Source: Macrocystis pyrifera (taxonomy: Eukaryota; Sar; Phaeophyceae; Laminariales; Laminariaceae). Taken from it: a stretch of DNA of 64,000 bases. The position numbers and the translations under genes were made by a program. Below are positions 24,401 through 35,062 of the stretch, in pieces. Below the pieces are notes generated by a model. The model saw only the letters and a program-made list of their open reading frames with translations, ran no database searches and was not told the origin of the DNA. Within the stretch, counting starts at the first letter, position 1. The number at the start of each line of letters is the position of its first letter. The stretch is from NCBI GenBank assembly GCA_031763025.1, contig JASSKH010000004.1, forward strand, positions 2,852,001 to 2,916,000. The letters are read 5' to 3'.

Positions 24401-27400
24401 GCCCTTTGAAGGCTTTCAAGTAACCGCTTTCGTACATGGCATTATAGGCGACAACAATTACAAACTACTGCTGATTTGGGCCGTAAGGAGCCGTCGAAGC
24501 AGCGGTAGCAGTGTGTAGACATAGTGCAGCAGCACGGTTACAATAGTAGAACAGTGATTCAAAGAATTACAAGAGTTTCTAAGCCCGGCAGTCTATACAG
24601 GTGCGACAACCAATACTAACTACTTCGACATCATCGTTTCACTATTTACGGTCCTTCCCATCTTTGACTCACGCACGGACAACAAAGGGTCAACTTAAAA
24701 CTGCGGTCATCGTTAAATACAAACGAGTGCGATGGATTCTGATGATTGTTTTGGTTCGGGGAAGATTTGCGAACCCAGTGCAAAAACATACTTCGTATAA
24801 ATCGATCGGAAGGACAATAAACAGAGAGAGGCGCTTACAAGGCGAGTTCCGCGTGCTTTTGTAAGTCAGTTTCAACGCGAGCCCCGTCTGGTTGGATGGA
24901 AGATGTGAAGGTGACATATTCTTCGTTCATGTCGTCTTGAGTTTTTTAACCGCGTTAGCTAAAAACGCGAACACGGTAAAAACAACAGACGCTTCGTTTA
25001 CAATTTTTTCACAGGATGTTGGTACAAATGCCCGGACGGCTCATACAAGGTCGATCAGAATACGTCGCTGGTTGTGCGTTCAACACGTTTTCTAATGTCG
25101 AGCGCCTGGGTAAACGTTCAGCAGAGTAGTTTCATACCACCGGGGCATACTACGCGGAGCGGCCCCTGGCACTAGCCCGTCGCGGCGAAGCCCCCCTCGT
25201 ATATTCTATGACACATTACCAGTTGATTTAGGAATATGTGTTGGGTTAACCTGCCTCGTTACTCGAAAATGGCTTTTCCAAATTGATTTCCCCTGTCGTA
25301 GCACTGGCCGACCGGGAAGGTAGGTGAGTATTAAAATTGGTTCCCATTCGAGGCAGGGGAAAGAAAACATGTTTGGGGTATCGTTTCGCCGCAAACAAAA
25401 CAATTTGAGTTACCTTTTGCCGTGCTGGTTGGCGCGTTTCTGCCGAAACAACAGTTGTCGGAAATAATAAAAAATCATGTGTTTTCGCTTTTCAATAGAA
25501 ACGTTCGACATTTTGCTCCGTCGTTTGGGACGAAACAGGGCTCAAACATATGGACAAGACAGAGGAAAATTTGAAGGTTTCAACGATGCTTATGTCGGTA
25601 CGAGTGGAGCACTTCGTGCGATCATCACTTTGAGAGTGTTGATGTTAGCCACGTTTCAGTGCATTAACAACCAGCACGACGCACGCGTACCAAGAGGAGG
25701 GTAAACGCTGCCAGTGCAATGGACATTTTTAGTATGGTAATGGACACATATCAAAACTAGGCTTCGGGAAGGGCCTATGCGGGCAGTACCCCCCCGGGGG
25801 CATCCGCCTCCGCTTCCGTTGTGGGAGTGCCATACGCGCTTCGGTTCATGGTGCGCGGCCCGGCCGTCTATATAGGAATGCCTGGTGTTGTGTTCTAATG
25901 TTTTATCACAGCATGCATTCTACCCTTACGTGGCACGCTTACCCCCCTCTGATGACAGAGCTACCTCGCCCTGCGTGCAACCGAGCAGCCCGGGGACACT
26001 CGTTTCGCGATTCGGCACCGAAGTACTAAAGAGCTACTGTTAGTCTTGCCGAAATGTGAAGTCCCGACGTGTTAACATGTTTAAATCCTCTCCTTCAGGA
26101 TATCTCCCGACTCTCTCTGCTCTAGACGTCACCACAATATTGATACGCGGCTCAGGGCGCCCCTCTCCTCCTGTGACTCTCTGGCGACACCCGCGCCAGC
26201 AACAACCCGCGTTGCCCGCTCGCTCTCCTGTAGCTACCACGGGAACGCTTCACTCCCTGGGTGCTCGTACGATCCTGGCTCTACGTGGCACAACTATAGT
26301 AATTGCTCAGATCTCGCCGCATCCAACCCTACACTTTCAGAACCGTCGGCGACACGAGCGCGGGCCCGCGCGGAACGCAGAAACTGTTGTCACATTGTGT
26401 ACGCCCCAACACCATCATCCACGGTCAAAAGACGGAATGAAAATGTCTCGTTCCGGCGCAGCCGCGAGGGTACACTGTATACTAAAATCACACCAAACTC
26501 CCGTACGTGAAATACATACAACGACACACAACCACACCAGAATCAACGCCAATACAACTTAATACTCTCATGCTATCTGTACAAATCGCCGAGCACTCGC
26601 AGTATCAAACCACGAAACCCCTTTGATAATAACCCAGTATTCGGCGTAAAAAATGTTTACCATGTTTCCTGTATCCCAGTACTCCCTCTATATTGCCTCA
26701 AACATACATACCCGGTACTGCGTGTCATCCAGTACAAGCAGTAATGAACATCAAATATTCTGCCAAAAGCCCAGAGATTGCAGTTTAGGACCTTAAACGT
26801 CTTGCGTATCACCCACTACTCCCAGTAATGCACCCCGCAAAGTACCAAGTATGCCAACATCCATACTTTACAGCACCTGAATATTATGCTGTATGCAGTC
26901 ATGACCCGCCAAGAAGGAACGCCTAATCCGGGCAAATCTTGCCATTTTAGTTCTGACACAATCCTTGGAACGCCTTGAGAAACGTCTATCACATGGCATT
27001 TAGTGTGGCAGTCGACGCTGAGCATACTTAAGGAGTATCGGGTTCTTACTCGTTCCAACAAAGGTGAGTATTGTGTTCTTACTGGGCTCTCCTTACTCCT
27101 TGGAATATGCTGTAAACACTATTGCCTCCGGCGTGCATCTTCAAAAACACTGTACTGGTACTGCTTCGACGTACCTACGTATTTTATAGATGTATTCGGT
27201 ACATTACTACTGTCGTTGTAGGCTTTCGATGCATATATATCAGCACGGCAGCACATCTTGATCAGGAATCGGGCAATAAATTAACGCCAGCAATGAAAAT
27301 ATAATGGCCTGCGTCAACCTCTGCCCTGGCAGGTCAACCTCGCTATCATTCTAGACGGGTCAGGCGGCATCAGCAACCATGATTTTCAGCTGGAGCAAGA

Positions 27401-30400
27401 CTTCGCTGAGGATACCGTCACTGCGTTCTCCGCCCGAAACCTGTTTGATAATGGGGGGATGGCCTCTTACGTGCAGTACTCAAGTGGACTTGTGTCATCC
27501 GGAATGTTCGACAGCTCCGACAAGTTTCGCGCCTTTGCAACTGCCGACCAGCAATTCGGTGGAGGTACGATCGTGTCCGTCGGCATTCAGGAAGGCACCC
27601 GGCTCCTAGGCGTCAACCCTGCTAGTGCATCGTTCATGATCGTGATCACCGACGGACAAAGCAACAGCGTCAGCACCACTTTAGCAGCAGCAGACGCAGC
27701 CAGGACTGAGGGCATAACCGTGTTTGCTGTGGGAGTGGGTGAGGCTGAGGCATCGAATGGCCGTAGCCGTCGCGAGCCGCTTGTGTGCGGAAAATGTGTA
27801 GATGTCCTTATCTTTGCGCCCGCGAGTACTATTTAGTGACATCCTTAGTCTTTTGTATTCATAAATTGGGCAAGCTCAAGTGTCTGCCGGCTAAATCTGA
27901 GCTCTGATCACTCCAGACCGTCGAATTGCCCGTGCTCGAAAATCGTGTGCACAAAATCTAAACGACAATCGGTTGACACGGTGTAGGTAAAATCTGGCGC
28001 TACAAGGAAGCCCCAAGCTCCCGCATCGAGTATTGTGCTTGTAGTTCGTTTCACGCAAAACATTGAGACATGACCAAGCATTACAACCTCGTGGGCAAAA
28101 CAAAAAAAAAAAAAAACGCATCGCGCACGTATCGACGTATAGCTTTACTACTGCCACCCAAGGCACGATGTATTATTTTTCTTCGAAATCTTGGCCCGCG
28201 CACACAGAATCGACAATACTTCGCTAACGTTATACTCTCTGATCACACGCCCCCACCGTTTTCAAACGAAAGATAGACATCTGGAACGTAGCCCCTTTTG
28301 TCTGTCTGTCTCCCGCTGTAGGGCCTGCGACTGGCGCCGCTGAACTTGAAGGGATCGGGGGCGGCAAAGAGAACGTTTTCAGCGTCGCAGAATTCGATCT
28401 CCTTGACGGTAAGCCAGACCACAACGGGGACAAATCGGAAAAAAACATGCTTCGATAGGGGTGCACCTACTCTTGCCTACTGAGGGTGCTTGCTCACGGA
28501 GTTCCATACCTCACCCAAACGCGCAAGGGTGTTAGGTATACAATGATAATTCGATGTGAAACGAAACAAAAACGGCGTTGAACGATATTGGCAAGTCGTC
28601 AGTGAAGTTAATTAAGCTAGGGAGGAATATCCTGGCACAGCAAACATAGCGTACCATTAGTATCGTTGCACGCGTCGTTTGAAAACGGATGGGTCATCTA
28701 CCGGCCTTGAGTTGTCGTCGTCGGCGAGACGACAACCACTCGACCAAAGAACTACAGTACCGTGGAGCCACTTCATACAGGCTGCTGCGCAAACGTAAGG
28801 TTTACGTACTCCCACATGCGCCTTCCTAGACAATCGGACGCGTACCTTGGTGTATCCTACGTACTAAGTATAGGTCTCAACGCTCTTCTTGAGGACTTCT
28901 TCCTGCATCGTGCCCTTTTATCCACTTGTTAAGACAAGGTTTAGATGTATATGTGTCACCGAGTGTCCTGTCCGTCGAGAAGTATACCCTTCGCGGTGTT
29001 GTTCGACACATGCTCGTTTGCATTTCATGCTGGTTGTGCTGCTCAAGCCCTATTTATTGCAGAGACGTCAGCTCTACGCTACGGTGGACAGGTTGTCAGT
29101 CAAGGATCGTGTGGTTGTTTTTTATTTTGCCGCGCGTCCATACTGTGTGCACAATAGCTAGCATGTATAGTGTGCCAGTCGGTATTCCATACCGGTTTGG
29201 AAATTGATGAACGTACGGGCAGCGCCACAGCGACGTGTGTATATGATACACTATAGTGAGCGTCCTGTCCGTTTGTCTGCTCGCCATGTGTGCGGGGTTG
29301 ATGGCGTAGAAGTAGAAGCCTTCCACTCCCTGTCCAGAGAAGTAGGAGGCCATTTGCGCTGTTGATGTTGAAGAGGAGAGGGGAGGAGATACCATCACCA
29401 CGACTCTTCAGTCGCGGATTCTACATTACTACAGTACTCCAGACAACACATGCATGAGCCGTGTCATCGTATGTCGGGCCCCGAACATTTACACAACATG
29501 CTCAAGCCATGTCGTGGTATCACGGTCTCCACAGATGATGCGTATGTCGTATCAAAACAACCCTGGGCTGCCCGCGGCAGACTAGTCGCTCACTGGAGGC
29601 TACCTCCAGGGAAAAGTATACCCTCGAACAAAACACTGCCTCGTCTTAAAAAATAAGAAATAAAACATGTCCGTCGACCAGCGCATCTAGTGTCGACCAT
29701 CGCAGTGTCACAACCTTTGCGTGCGACACAGCATCCGTCACGCCGTTGTCGAGGAGTGTTCCAGAACGCGCATTCTTACAACTATGTACCGGCGCTACTG
29801 TAGACTTTCACAATACACACTACGCGGATCTACACAGTTGAACTCTGTGCCTACCGCAGGAAGGATCCCCTTTTTTTCCAGACGGTGATCCGCACAGTCT
29901 GAGGTTGGCTCCCCAAGCGTTAAGATATTCGTCCCTAACATAAACTGAGACGTGTTTTAAAACTCCAACAAACGGTGACAATGTATCGTGAAGTGATGCA
30001 CGTAACAGGAGGCAGTTCATCAAGGTCGAGGGAGACGTCACGGTCACGAAAATCACTAACGTCATAAATTTCCTGTCCGAACCTGTACACATACCCTCAC
30101 GGTGCGTTATTGCCAGCGGCCTTGGAACGCATTCTCGCGACAAGCGGGGGCTCCGCTGTAGCATGCCCATCCACAGGCGCCACGTTAACGATCACCTTCA
30201 GCGTTCCAGTCGCCTGTTCCGCCTCAGGGGCGGTTGTAGGGACCACGGTCACCTTTACGGCGAGTGACCTTGAGTCCACCCCCACGAACTTCGACGTTTT
30301 ACTGAACCTGTGCAGCGAGGTCCCTGGTGGAAGCGTCGTCGTATCCGCGAACTACACCGACGACCAGGGAAACAAACCCGACCTGTCGTCCCTCACGGGA

Positions 30401-31091
30401 TTGGTGGTCGGCAGTGGCGGCTCCTGCGTGGATCCACCCACGCCACTGTGTATTCCGGAGCCCCTGTGCCCGACAAACACGTCCAGACCAGTCCCCACGG
30501 TTGGCGGATTCTTCGACCTTGGCTCGGCAGACAACGCCAAGTACTTTGGCTGCTTTGTGGACGAACCTCAGCACCGTTCGCTCAATGGCCCTATGTTTAC
30601 TGCGGAGAACATGACGATAGAGGTGAGAAAATATATGAGTCGTGGATTCTCAACGTGACAGCCGACTTGTACAAGATCGTTTTGCACTTGAGCGTGCTCA
30701 GATGAAGTACGGGAGGACCCCAAACGCCTGGAACCGAACCTATGGCCCCATTGCACGGCTTGTCCGTGCCATGTTTCGTCAGGTATGCTCGAGCAACTGC
30801 AGCGCCACCGGCTACGAGTTCTTTGGCTTGGCATACGGTTCAGGTGACGTCGAGTTTTGTCCGAGAAGGTCAAATATGTAGCCGATAGCACGAGCAGCAG
30901 TGATGAAAGAATGGCTGACTTTTGTGAGATAGTTGAAAAACACGTACGCGCGAGTAACATAGTACCAGATAGCACAGTTGAAATCATGAGAAAGCGGTGC
31001 AAATAAATTCCGATCGGAAACACAGTATGCTGTAACATGTGCACATTGTTGTGCAGCAAGAACCAGTGCTAGTAACAGCTGTACAGTGCGA

Positions 31092-31180
<89 letters not shown>

Positions 31181-31866
31181 CAAAGTTCACTTTGAATGGG
31201 CTATTCTTGATATTCTACATGAATTGGAGAGCTTAAACCATGATGCACGCTTTCTTGTTTCGCCAACCCTGAAGCTCACGGAACGCATTGCGTATTACGG
31301 CAAGAAATTAAGTCTTGATTGCAGTCGCCGTCATACCCTCCGCGGTTTGGTTGAGGCGATCTCAATTCTAATTTTTCTAGCTGTGTCCTGCACAAACGCC
31401 GCTCCTACTTCTGAACTCAAGAGGCATTCTATGATGATAGAGGTTCACCCGATATTTTCTAACGTTCCTATGTTCCCCGAAGGAATAGTGCGGAATTCGA
31501 CGGGGACAGACATATGAATACGACTGATGCTATACGCACTTCGTACGTCTACGTACGCACTATGCCCAACGATGTAGAGAACAAGTTACACACTCATCGT
31601 TCAACCGAACGCCGATTAAGACACCGCCGTGGTGGGTGGCAAACGTTTTTTTGCCCAATACAAAACCTTTATAGTAGAACGCCTCTCAAATGAACTCTGG
31701 TTGCAATGGCTCCATGTCAATATGTCTCACTTCCACAGACTGCCACTGCGGTTGCTCCGAGCCTACCAACAAGGGAGGCGGCTGGTGTAACTACGAGTGC
31801 TCTGGAGACGACCAATTGGCGTGCGGAGGCGTGGGCTTCATGAGCGTATACCAACACAACAAGTGA
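8264..31866 (+). CDS. Secreted VWA-WSC domain protein (gene 1), six exons
   Basis: Predicted secreted or cell-surface protein of 453 residues. Exons are 8264-8437, 27333-27738, 28322-28408, 30117-30622, 30783-30843 and 31739-31866; all junctions are GT-AG and phases (0,1,1,0,1) agree throughout. Residues 1-22 form a signal peptide ending before Gln23. Residues 23-58 are a small segment with Cys25, Cys36 and Cys38. The VWA domain runs from about 59 to 240 (strand VNLAIIL, MIDAS loop DGSGG, Thr137, ITDGQSN). A beta-rich middle follows, then a Pro/Thr linker. A WSC domain occupies about 364-450, from KYFGC to MSVYQ, with nine Cys. VWA domains usually bind proteins in a metal-dependent way, and WSC domains are linked to carbohydrate binding, so a cell-wall or matrix role is likely (inference). 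An extra exon inside the 18.9-kb first intron cannot be excluded. A second, incomplete paralogue starts at 54473. Confidence 0.85.
8929..9016. repeat. Two-unit tandem repeat of about 42 bp
   Basis: The segment AGTGTTCAGTCCATCCC, then GTACTGGCAATT, then TTCACCTCGA occurs twice back to back with one substitution and one small indel. It lies just inside the giant intron. Confidence 0.9.
9496..9628. repeat. Long inverted repeat (hairpin) at the left end of unit copy 1
   Basis: Bases 9496-9524 (CAAATACATTTAGTTTGGTT then GGCTTTGGG) are a perfect 29-bp inverted match to 9600-9628. The match continues imperfectly inward to the CCAATTGCA words. Inside the loop the phrase GACGCCAATTGCAGTT is repeated once. 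Unit copy 2 has only the right-hand arm (about 13535-13590). Confidence 0.85.
9840..13240 (-). pseudogene. Decayed Cys-rich / OTU-like gene, copy 1 (probable mobile-element fossil)
   Basis: Minus-strand exon remnants inside intron 1 of gene 1. An upstream segment (about 13230-12886) encodes CxxC-type motifs such as CELCARPIKEG and ends at a GTGAGT donor. A short exon (12725-12637) has a His/Cys word, AHMHNC. A third exon (10245-10084) reads VGGKCYNCRLTDSTIKDGD and reaches a stop. Further downstream, about 10040-9845, the minus strand encodes an OTU cysteine-protease-like tail (YLRIMSHPNSYAG, IEIAAAQQLYNI). Spacing of CxxC and the I-x-x-G words resembles PARP-type or similar zinc modules, but I cannot assign a family. 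Neither this copy nor copy 2 is open throughout. OTU domains occur in several transposon classes, so a mobile-element origin is likely but unproven. Confidence 0.5.
10380..12560. repeat. CAG-rich complex tandem array in unit copy 1
   Basis: About five diverged units of roughly 350-450 bp. Each combines a CAG/GCA run, a block with ATGTACCCTGGTATGCCGC, a block with AAATATGTACACACACA, GCAAAATGCAGGAGCAAAAC, and a block with AATCCGAGTACATACGAACA. The array fills the intron between the middle and last exons of the minus-strand pseudogene. Long open frames here (poly-Cys/Leu/Ala on minus, Ser/Gln on plus) are products of the trinucleotide repeat and are not genes. Confidence 0.85.
14258..14289. repeat. 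Homopolymeric G tract (about 32 bp)
   Basis: A run of about 32 G on the plus strand, which is a C run upstream of the minus-strand acceptor TTCGACCAG. The equivalent tract in unit copy 1 (about 10311-10324) is about 14 G. Such tracts are prone to slippage and to sequencing error. Confidence 0.9.
14350..15670. repeat. CAG-rich complex tandem array in unit copy 2
   Basis: Same unit structure as the array at 10380-12560, with about three to four units. It includes a pure CAG/GCA run of about 50 bp near 15425-15475. It occupies the intron of the minus-strand pseudogene copy 2. Confidence 0.85.
16815..16914. mobile_element. MITE copy A (~100 bp)
   Basis: Terminal inverted repeats TATTAAGGGGGGCCATAGT and its near-complement CTATGGACCCCCGTAATA bound an AT-rich core. 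Other copies share the core words AGTAAAAA, AAATAT and GGTTTTTAT. A TA-flanked, non-coding element of this size fits a Tc1/mariner-type MITE (inference). Confidence 0.8.
17622..17696. mobile_element. Partial MITE of the same family
   Basis: Read on the minus strand this segment matches one end and most of the core of the MITE family (CGGGAGACCATAGTAAAAGG, then CCAAATATT, then GGTTTTTATG). The other terminal repeat is missing. It abuts the diverged element that starts at 17694. Confidence 0.6.
17694..17801. mobile_element. Diverged inverted-repeat element related to the MITE family
   Basis: TATTCCGGAGGA at the left is the inverse of TCCGCCGGAATA at the right, about 108 bp apart. The sub-terminal words CAGGGCTAAATATGG and CAGGTCCTGATAAATAGG are also related. 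It keeps the size and layout of the ~105-bp MITEs but has its own terminal sequence, suggesting a subfamily. Confidence 0.6.
18190..18320 (+). other. Exon-like segment of unknown function
   Basis: Between a good acceptor (CAAACTCAG) and a donor (GTGGCAG|GTGCGC) one frame is open and reads CLQQLKGEEALGKLLVVEVL followed by LRIVGIQLVVLGLRGKGGGF. GC content rises within the segment. I do not recognise the protein, and no partner exon could be linked. It lies inside intron 1 of gene 1 on the same strand, so it could be a nested gene remnant or chance. Confidence 0.25.
19633..19742. mobile_element. MITE copy B (~110 bp)
   Basis: Left end GTTACGGGGGACCATAGTAA and right end TTAATATGGTCCCTCGTAAT are inverted repeats, with the family core AGTAAAAACAGCGAAATATA between them. 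Confidence 0.8.
22355..22463. mobile_element. MITE copy C (~109 bp), best-preserved ends
   Basis: The ends TATTACGGGGGTCCATAGTT and AACTATGGACCCCCGTAATA are perfect inverted repeats over at least 20 bp. The element is flanked by C and G on either side of TA, compatible with a TA target duplication. Confidence 0.85.
23630..23740 (+). mobile_element. Possible Ty3/gypsy reverse transcriptase scrap (fossil)
   Basis: A short open frame reads NPETPWQYSRFCGLVSLYRP followed by FI. This matches the pattern P-x-T-x(4)-R-F-x-G-L-V-x-x-Y-R-x-F-I found at the end of reverse transcriptase in Ty3/gypsy elements. Nothing else of an element was identified around it, so it would be a small, old fragment. Chance similarity is possible. 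Confidence 0.3.
27333..27738 (+). CDS. Gene 1 exon 2: main VWA exon
   Basis: Starts after CTGGCAG in phase 0 and ends phase 1 at GTGG|GTGAGG; length 406 nt, the same as in gene 2. It encodes the first VWA beta strand, the MIDAS loop, Thr137 in GGGT, and the ITDGQSN strand-loop. The loop reads DGSGG, so the last Ser of the usual DxSxS is Gly70; the later Asp165 of TDG is kept. Confidence 0.9.
28322..28408 (+). CDS. Gene 1 exon 3: late VWA strand and helix
   Basis: An 87-nt symmetric exon (phase 1 to phase 1) between CCGCTGTAG and GACG|GTAAGC. It reads PATGAAELEGIGGGKENVFS and VAEFDLLD, the typical last strand and helix start of a VWA fold. The gene 2 counterpart has the same length. Confidence 0.85.
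29440..29560. repeat. Intron 3 segment conserved with gene 2
   Basis: This piece of the intron between exons 3 and 4 aligns with about 63350-63470 in the matching intron of gene 2, sharing AACATGCTCAAG, TGGTATCAC and GATGATGC-like words. The shared intron sequence shows the two genes arose by duplication of genomic DNA including introns, not by retroposition. Confidence 0.6.
30117..30622 (+). CDS. Gene 1 exon 4: VWA end, beta-rich middle, WSC start
   Basis: Follows TTGCCAG and ends at ATAGAG|GTGAGA in phase 0. The start, ALERILATSGG, completes the last VWA helix. The middle is rich in Val/Thr/Ser (LTITFSVPVACSASGAVVGT) and looks like a small beta-sandwich, family not identified. A linker with CIPEPLCPTNTSRP leads to KYFGCFVDEPQHRSLNGP, the start of the WSC domain. 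Confidence 0.85.
30783..30843 (+). CDS. Gene 1 exon 5: central WSC segment
   Basis: A 61-nt exon between TTTCGTCAG and TTCAG|GTGACG, reading VCSSNCSATGYEFFGLAYGS. The C-x3-C and G-Y-x-F-F-G-L-x-Y words are the conserved centre of WSC domains. Confidence 0.85.
31093..31180. repeat. AGT microsatellite (about 29 units)
   Basis: Pure AGT repeat of about 88 bp inside intron 5 of gene 1. It creates poly-Ser, poly-Tyr and poly-Leu open frames that are not genes. Confidence 0.97.
31739..31866 (+). CDS. Gene 1 exon 6: WSC end and stop
   Basis: Starts after CTTCCACAG, joining in phase 1 to make the Asp of DCHCGC. It reads through WCNYECSGDDQLACGG and FMSVYQHNK to TGA. The MSVYQ ending is typical of WSC domains, which supports the stop. 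A GTGACG follows the last Lys codon, so a further intron is conceivable but unnecessary. Confidence 0.85.
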
Positions 31867-33123
31867 CGCGGACCGCTCAAATCTCCGTCGGTTGCGCCCA
31901 TATCTGCCATAGCTCAACTGGAACCTGTTCCTGCGTTAGGAGGGTCGTGTTTAGGTGTGATAGTTTCGAGTGCTCAGGGTCACGCATCCGAGTGATAACT
32001 ATACGGCCTTGCAGCCTCGATGCTTTCATGCCTTTTGGCCTTACGATGTGGATCGCCGCGGGGTTGTTCGTTACGCTGCCTCGCCAACATAACCCTATCA
32101 TGTTCAATTTCGAGTGAAGTTCGGGGACACTCGCTCGAGTAGCCTAAACGCGGTACTAACGATGCCGCCATCTTACCCCCCCTGTCGCAACAGTAATCTG
32201 GCGTCGACTCTACTAAACGCTCTACCTAGCAAACCACCGCTAACGTGCGCATAGGTTTTTTTTTCCCGGGGTCACACCGACACCGTGGTGGCGAGAGAGA
32301 ACCATCCGCAGAATGCTTTGCAATTTTCCAAGTACGGCACATTGCAATAATGGGCACGTCAGGCCAACAACAGTCGCAAGGCATCGCATTTTTCTAGCCG
32401 CGGGTGGATGCTGCGGTAGCTAGAAAATGTGATGCGGTCTAAGACAGTATCCCCAGATCGTACCCACTGGACGCATGCACAACGTCATGCGGAAAAGGAG
32501 ACGGAGGTAGCATCAGCGTGTCCCAAAGTTGCAATATCGAGCTTGCTGTCCTGACTTACGTAGGAGGGTTCTGTACCAATACAATGTTTATTTTACAGGA
32601 GGTGTTGGTGGGTTTGATCTGGTACCGTCAGCATTGGGACGAGGGCCGTCCGCCACAAGGGTGGTCGGCATATCACGGGTGTGGAATGAGTGACATCAGA
32701 AACCCTTCCTACAGCAGCGGGGGGAGGGTGGTTGTGCAACCTTGCGTTCAATCCTGAACGCGCTCCCTCCCCGGCTTCATCCACCGCCAGGGAGGCACTG
32801 CAATCAACTGACGCGATAGCAAATGTCATTCAGGGCCGCTCTCAACGACACGTATTTACAATGGTTTTGCCGATTTATCCACTGTAGTTTTGGGCTAATT
32901 TGAATTTTCCACTTGCTGAAAAGGGAAGCATTTTTTTTTCCCGCATACTTCATTTGGGATAGTTCCTTAGCGTTCTTGGTCGCCACGTTTATAGGTTTTA
33001 CTTTATTGGCCATTTGCTACTTGAACTTGCTATTTCGATACTTGAAATACAAAAATCTTGCATAAAACTTGGCCAGGTTTGTCAAGGATTTTACATGGCA
33101 CTATATGCGGCCAGTCAGAGTTA

Positions 33124-33445
33124 CACCAGAATGTTCGAGGTTGTGCGGTGCGAGAACTTGTTTCATGAAAAAAATGGCTTTTGGGCTGAGATGCACAGCT
33201 CCTCGCGTCAGTGGCCCGATAATTATCATACAGTAGGTGTACCCTGCCGTAGAATGCCCTTACAGGTGTGTATGTGTGTCTTCATGGTGTATGTTGTACC
33301 GATTTCATGATGTATGTTGTACCAGTAATGAACGGGAGCCCCATGAAGGTGGGGGTGCCGAATCGATGGTATTCCCGCCCCCACGTACACCGCCGTTGTT
33401 TGTGGTGGGACGCTCCAGTATTTTTCTTTGGCATTTCCTGTGTGT
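33124..33445. repeat. Direct repeat copy 1 (~322 bp)
   Basis: From CACCAGAATGTTCGAG to CATTTCCTGTGTGT, nearly identical to 35063-35386. It contains two nested copies of TTCATG..GTATGTTGTACC. No coding function was recognised. Confidence 0.9.
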
Positions 33446-34438
33446 ACAGCCATGCGTATACAGCAGTGTTCCTGCAGCAGTGGTTGTATGTACGATATGT
33501 CAAATGCTCGTACCGGGGTATACTACCAATGTATGGGATAGCGGTTTCCCGAAACTAGGGCCTGTGCAGCATTCTGGTAGAGCGTACTCTGAGCTATTGG
33601 TGCTCTGATTGTTTCTTGGTGGTGTGAGATTATCAGAGCATACAGGCTGTGTAGCTTGTAGCGGTGGTAACTGATATTTTATTGTCCTTCGCTACAATAA
33701 TACGTGGATTGGGGTCTAACTGGGACCGGTTGCTCCACTGTAGCTTAACCACCTATGGTGGTACAAGTTGCTGGTCGCGAATCGGGGGGGTCGCGTCGGC
33801 TTCCTCGTGCATATTACGTTAGCCGTTAATCCGGGAGAAGTTCCACGAGCGGGTTCGTGACCTCCGTGGGTACACCGCGTATCGCCGCCGAAGCGGATTT
33901 CGTCGGTTCTCGTTTCTTCGTCTGCGTAGCACCCGTCCACAGGGGGGTCGGGGGTGCTGTCGCAGGGTGTGCACCTGCTTCAGCGAAACAGGTTGCATCT
34001 TGTTGACTTACTCGTCCATGTTATCATTGATGATCGAGGATCCGGAGTATGTTAATTGGAGGTGTATTTTTTTTATGTTTTTGGGAGTACTCCATGACGG
34101 ATTTATGCCACTGTGCGAATGTGATCAACCCTAATTCATTCAGCGATTCCCGTTTGATTATCGTGAACAAATCGGCTACTAGTTACGGCGCTGAATGGTT
34201 ACTAATTTTTTGAGTTCCAGTCAGTATGGTGAAGAAACTTGTGTTTGATTTGAAGTAGTCATGGGATTTTGATGGATGAGTATTGTTTTTTTTGTGGAGT
34301 GATTTTAGAACGACGTGGACTATTATCATTGATTAGAGGCGCTGATCGACATGGTATATTATAGGAGTTCGGACATGAGATGAGTGGTTTGGGTCACCTA
34401 GTGGGATTATCATTTTGTTTTTGTTAAAAGAATTTATC

Positions 34439-34549
34439 CAAGTGGTTGAATATTATGATGCCACTATTAAGGGGGGCTCATCGACAAAGTAATCAAGTGG
34501 TTGAATATTTCAATGTCTTTGGTCAGGGGGGCTCAAAGACTAAGTGATC
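34439..34549. repeat. Two-unit tandem repeat of about 55 bp
   Basis: CAAGTGGTTGAATATT, then a variable part, then GGGGGGCTCA and AAGT-ATC occurs twice in succession. Confidence 0.75.
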
Positions 34550-35062
34550 TATACATTAAATAGATATTGTGGTCGCACGATGTTCTGTAGCATATGGTTG
34601 ATTTATAGGATACGTTGATCGAATAGTATGCGGATGAGCCGAATATCAGTGGGTCATATGGCACGTACGAGTAAACGGTTAATTATTTATTGGATGGGAT
34701 ATTCTGACGGGAGATAGTACGGAATTCCGATATTGATATATCGTTCGAACAATATTCCTTGAGGTAGTATGAGACTGGATTGATTTCCTGGGAATACAGG
34801 ATGGCTCTAGGAAGTTTCCAGTGATTGAGGAGGACTGATTGTAGAACTTTGACAAATACGGAGGTGAATACATGATTTGGGAGAGGGGACAAGAGTGACG
34901 CATCACAGCTCACTCTCTCTTTTGTTTCCCTCCTTCCCGAGAGCAACGAGTAATAAATATTTATTAACATCTTCTACACGTCTTTGCACAACACCCGACA
35001 TCATCTCGCGGACATAGCGACGAGGCCATCCCCCGCACGAAGCGGTCTATTAGTCCGAGCTC

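Larger units (their letters stand above)
8438..27332 (+). other. Giant first intron of gene 1 (about 18.9 kb)
   Basis: The intron runs from GTGAGT after exon 1 to CTGGCAG before the VWA exon; both ends are phase 0, so direct splicing keeps the frame. It hosts a tandem-duplicated 3-4 kb unit with minus-strand decayed exons, several MITE copies and a possible retroelement scrap. From about 16.9 to 27.3 kb I found only MITEs, one doubtful exon-like segment and no convincing gene. The matching intron of gene 2 is about 5.3 kb, so most of the extra length is probably insertion and duplication in this copy. Confidence 0.7.

Noticed and set aside
26056-26562. 168-residue plus-strand open frame
   Set aside because: Its composition is biased to His/Thr/Arg, it shows no domain, and it lies in an intron without splice support. 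Probably chance.
30812-31236. Poly-Ser, poly-Tyr and poly-Leu frames around 31.1 kb
   Set aside because: They come from the AGT microsatellite inside intron 5 of gene 1.
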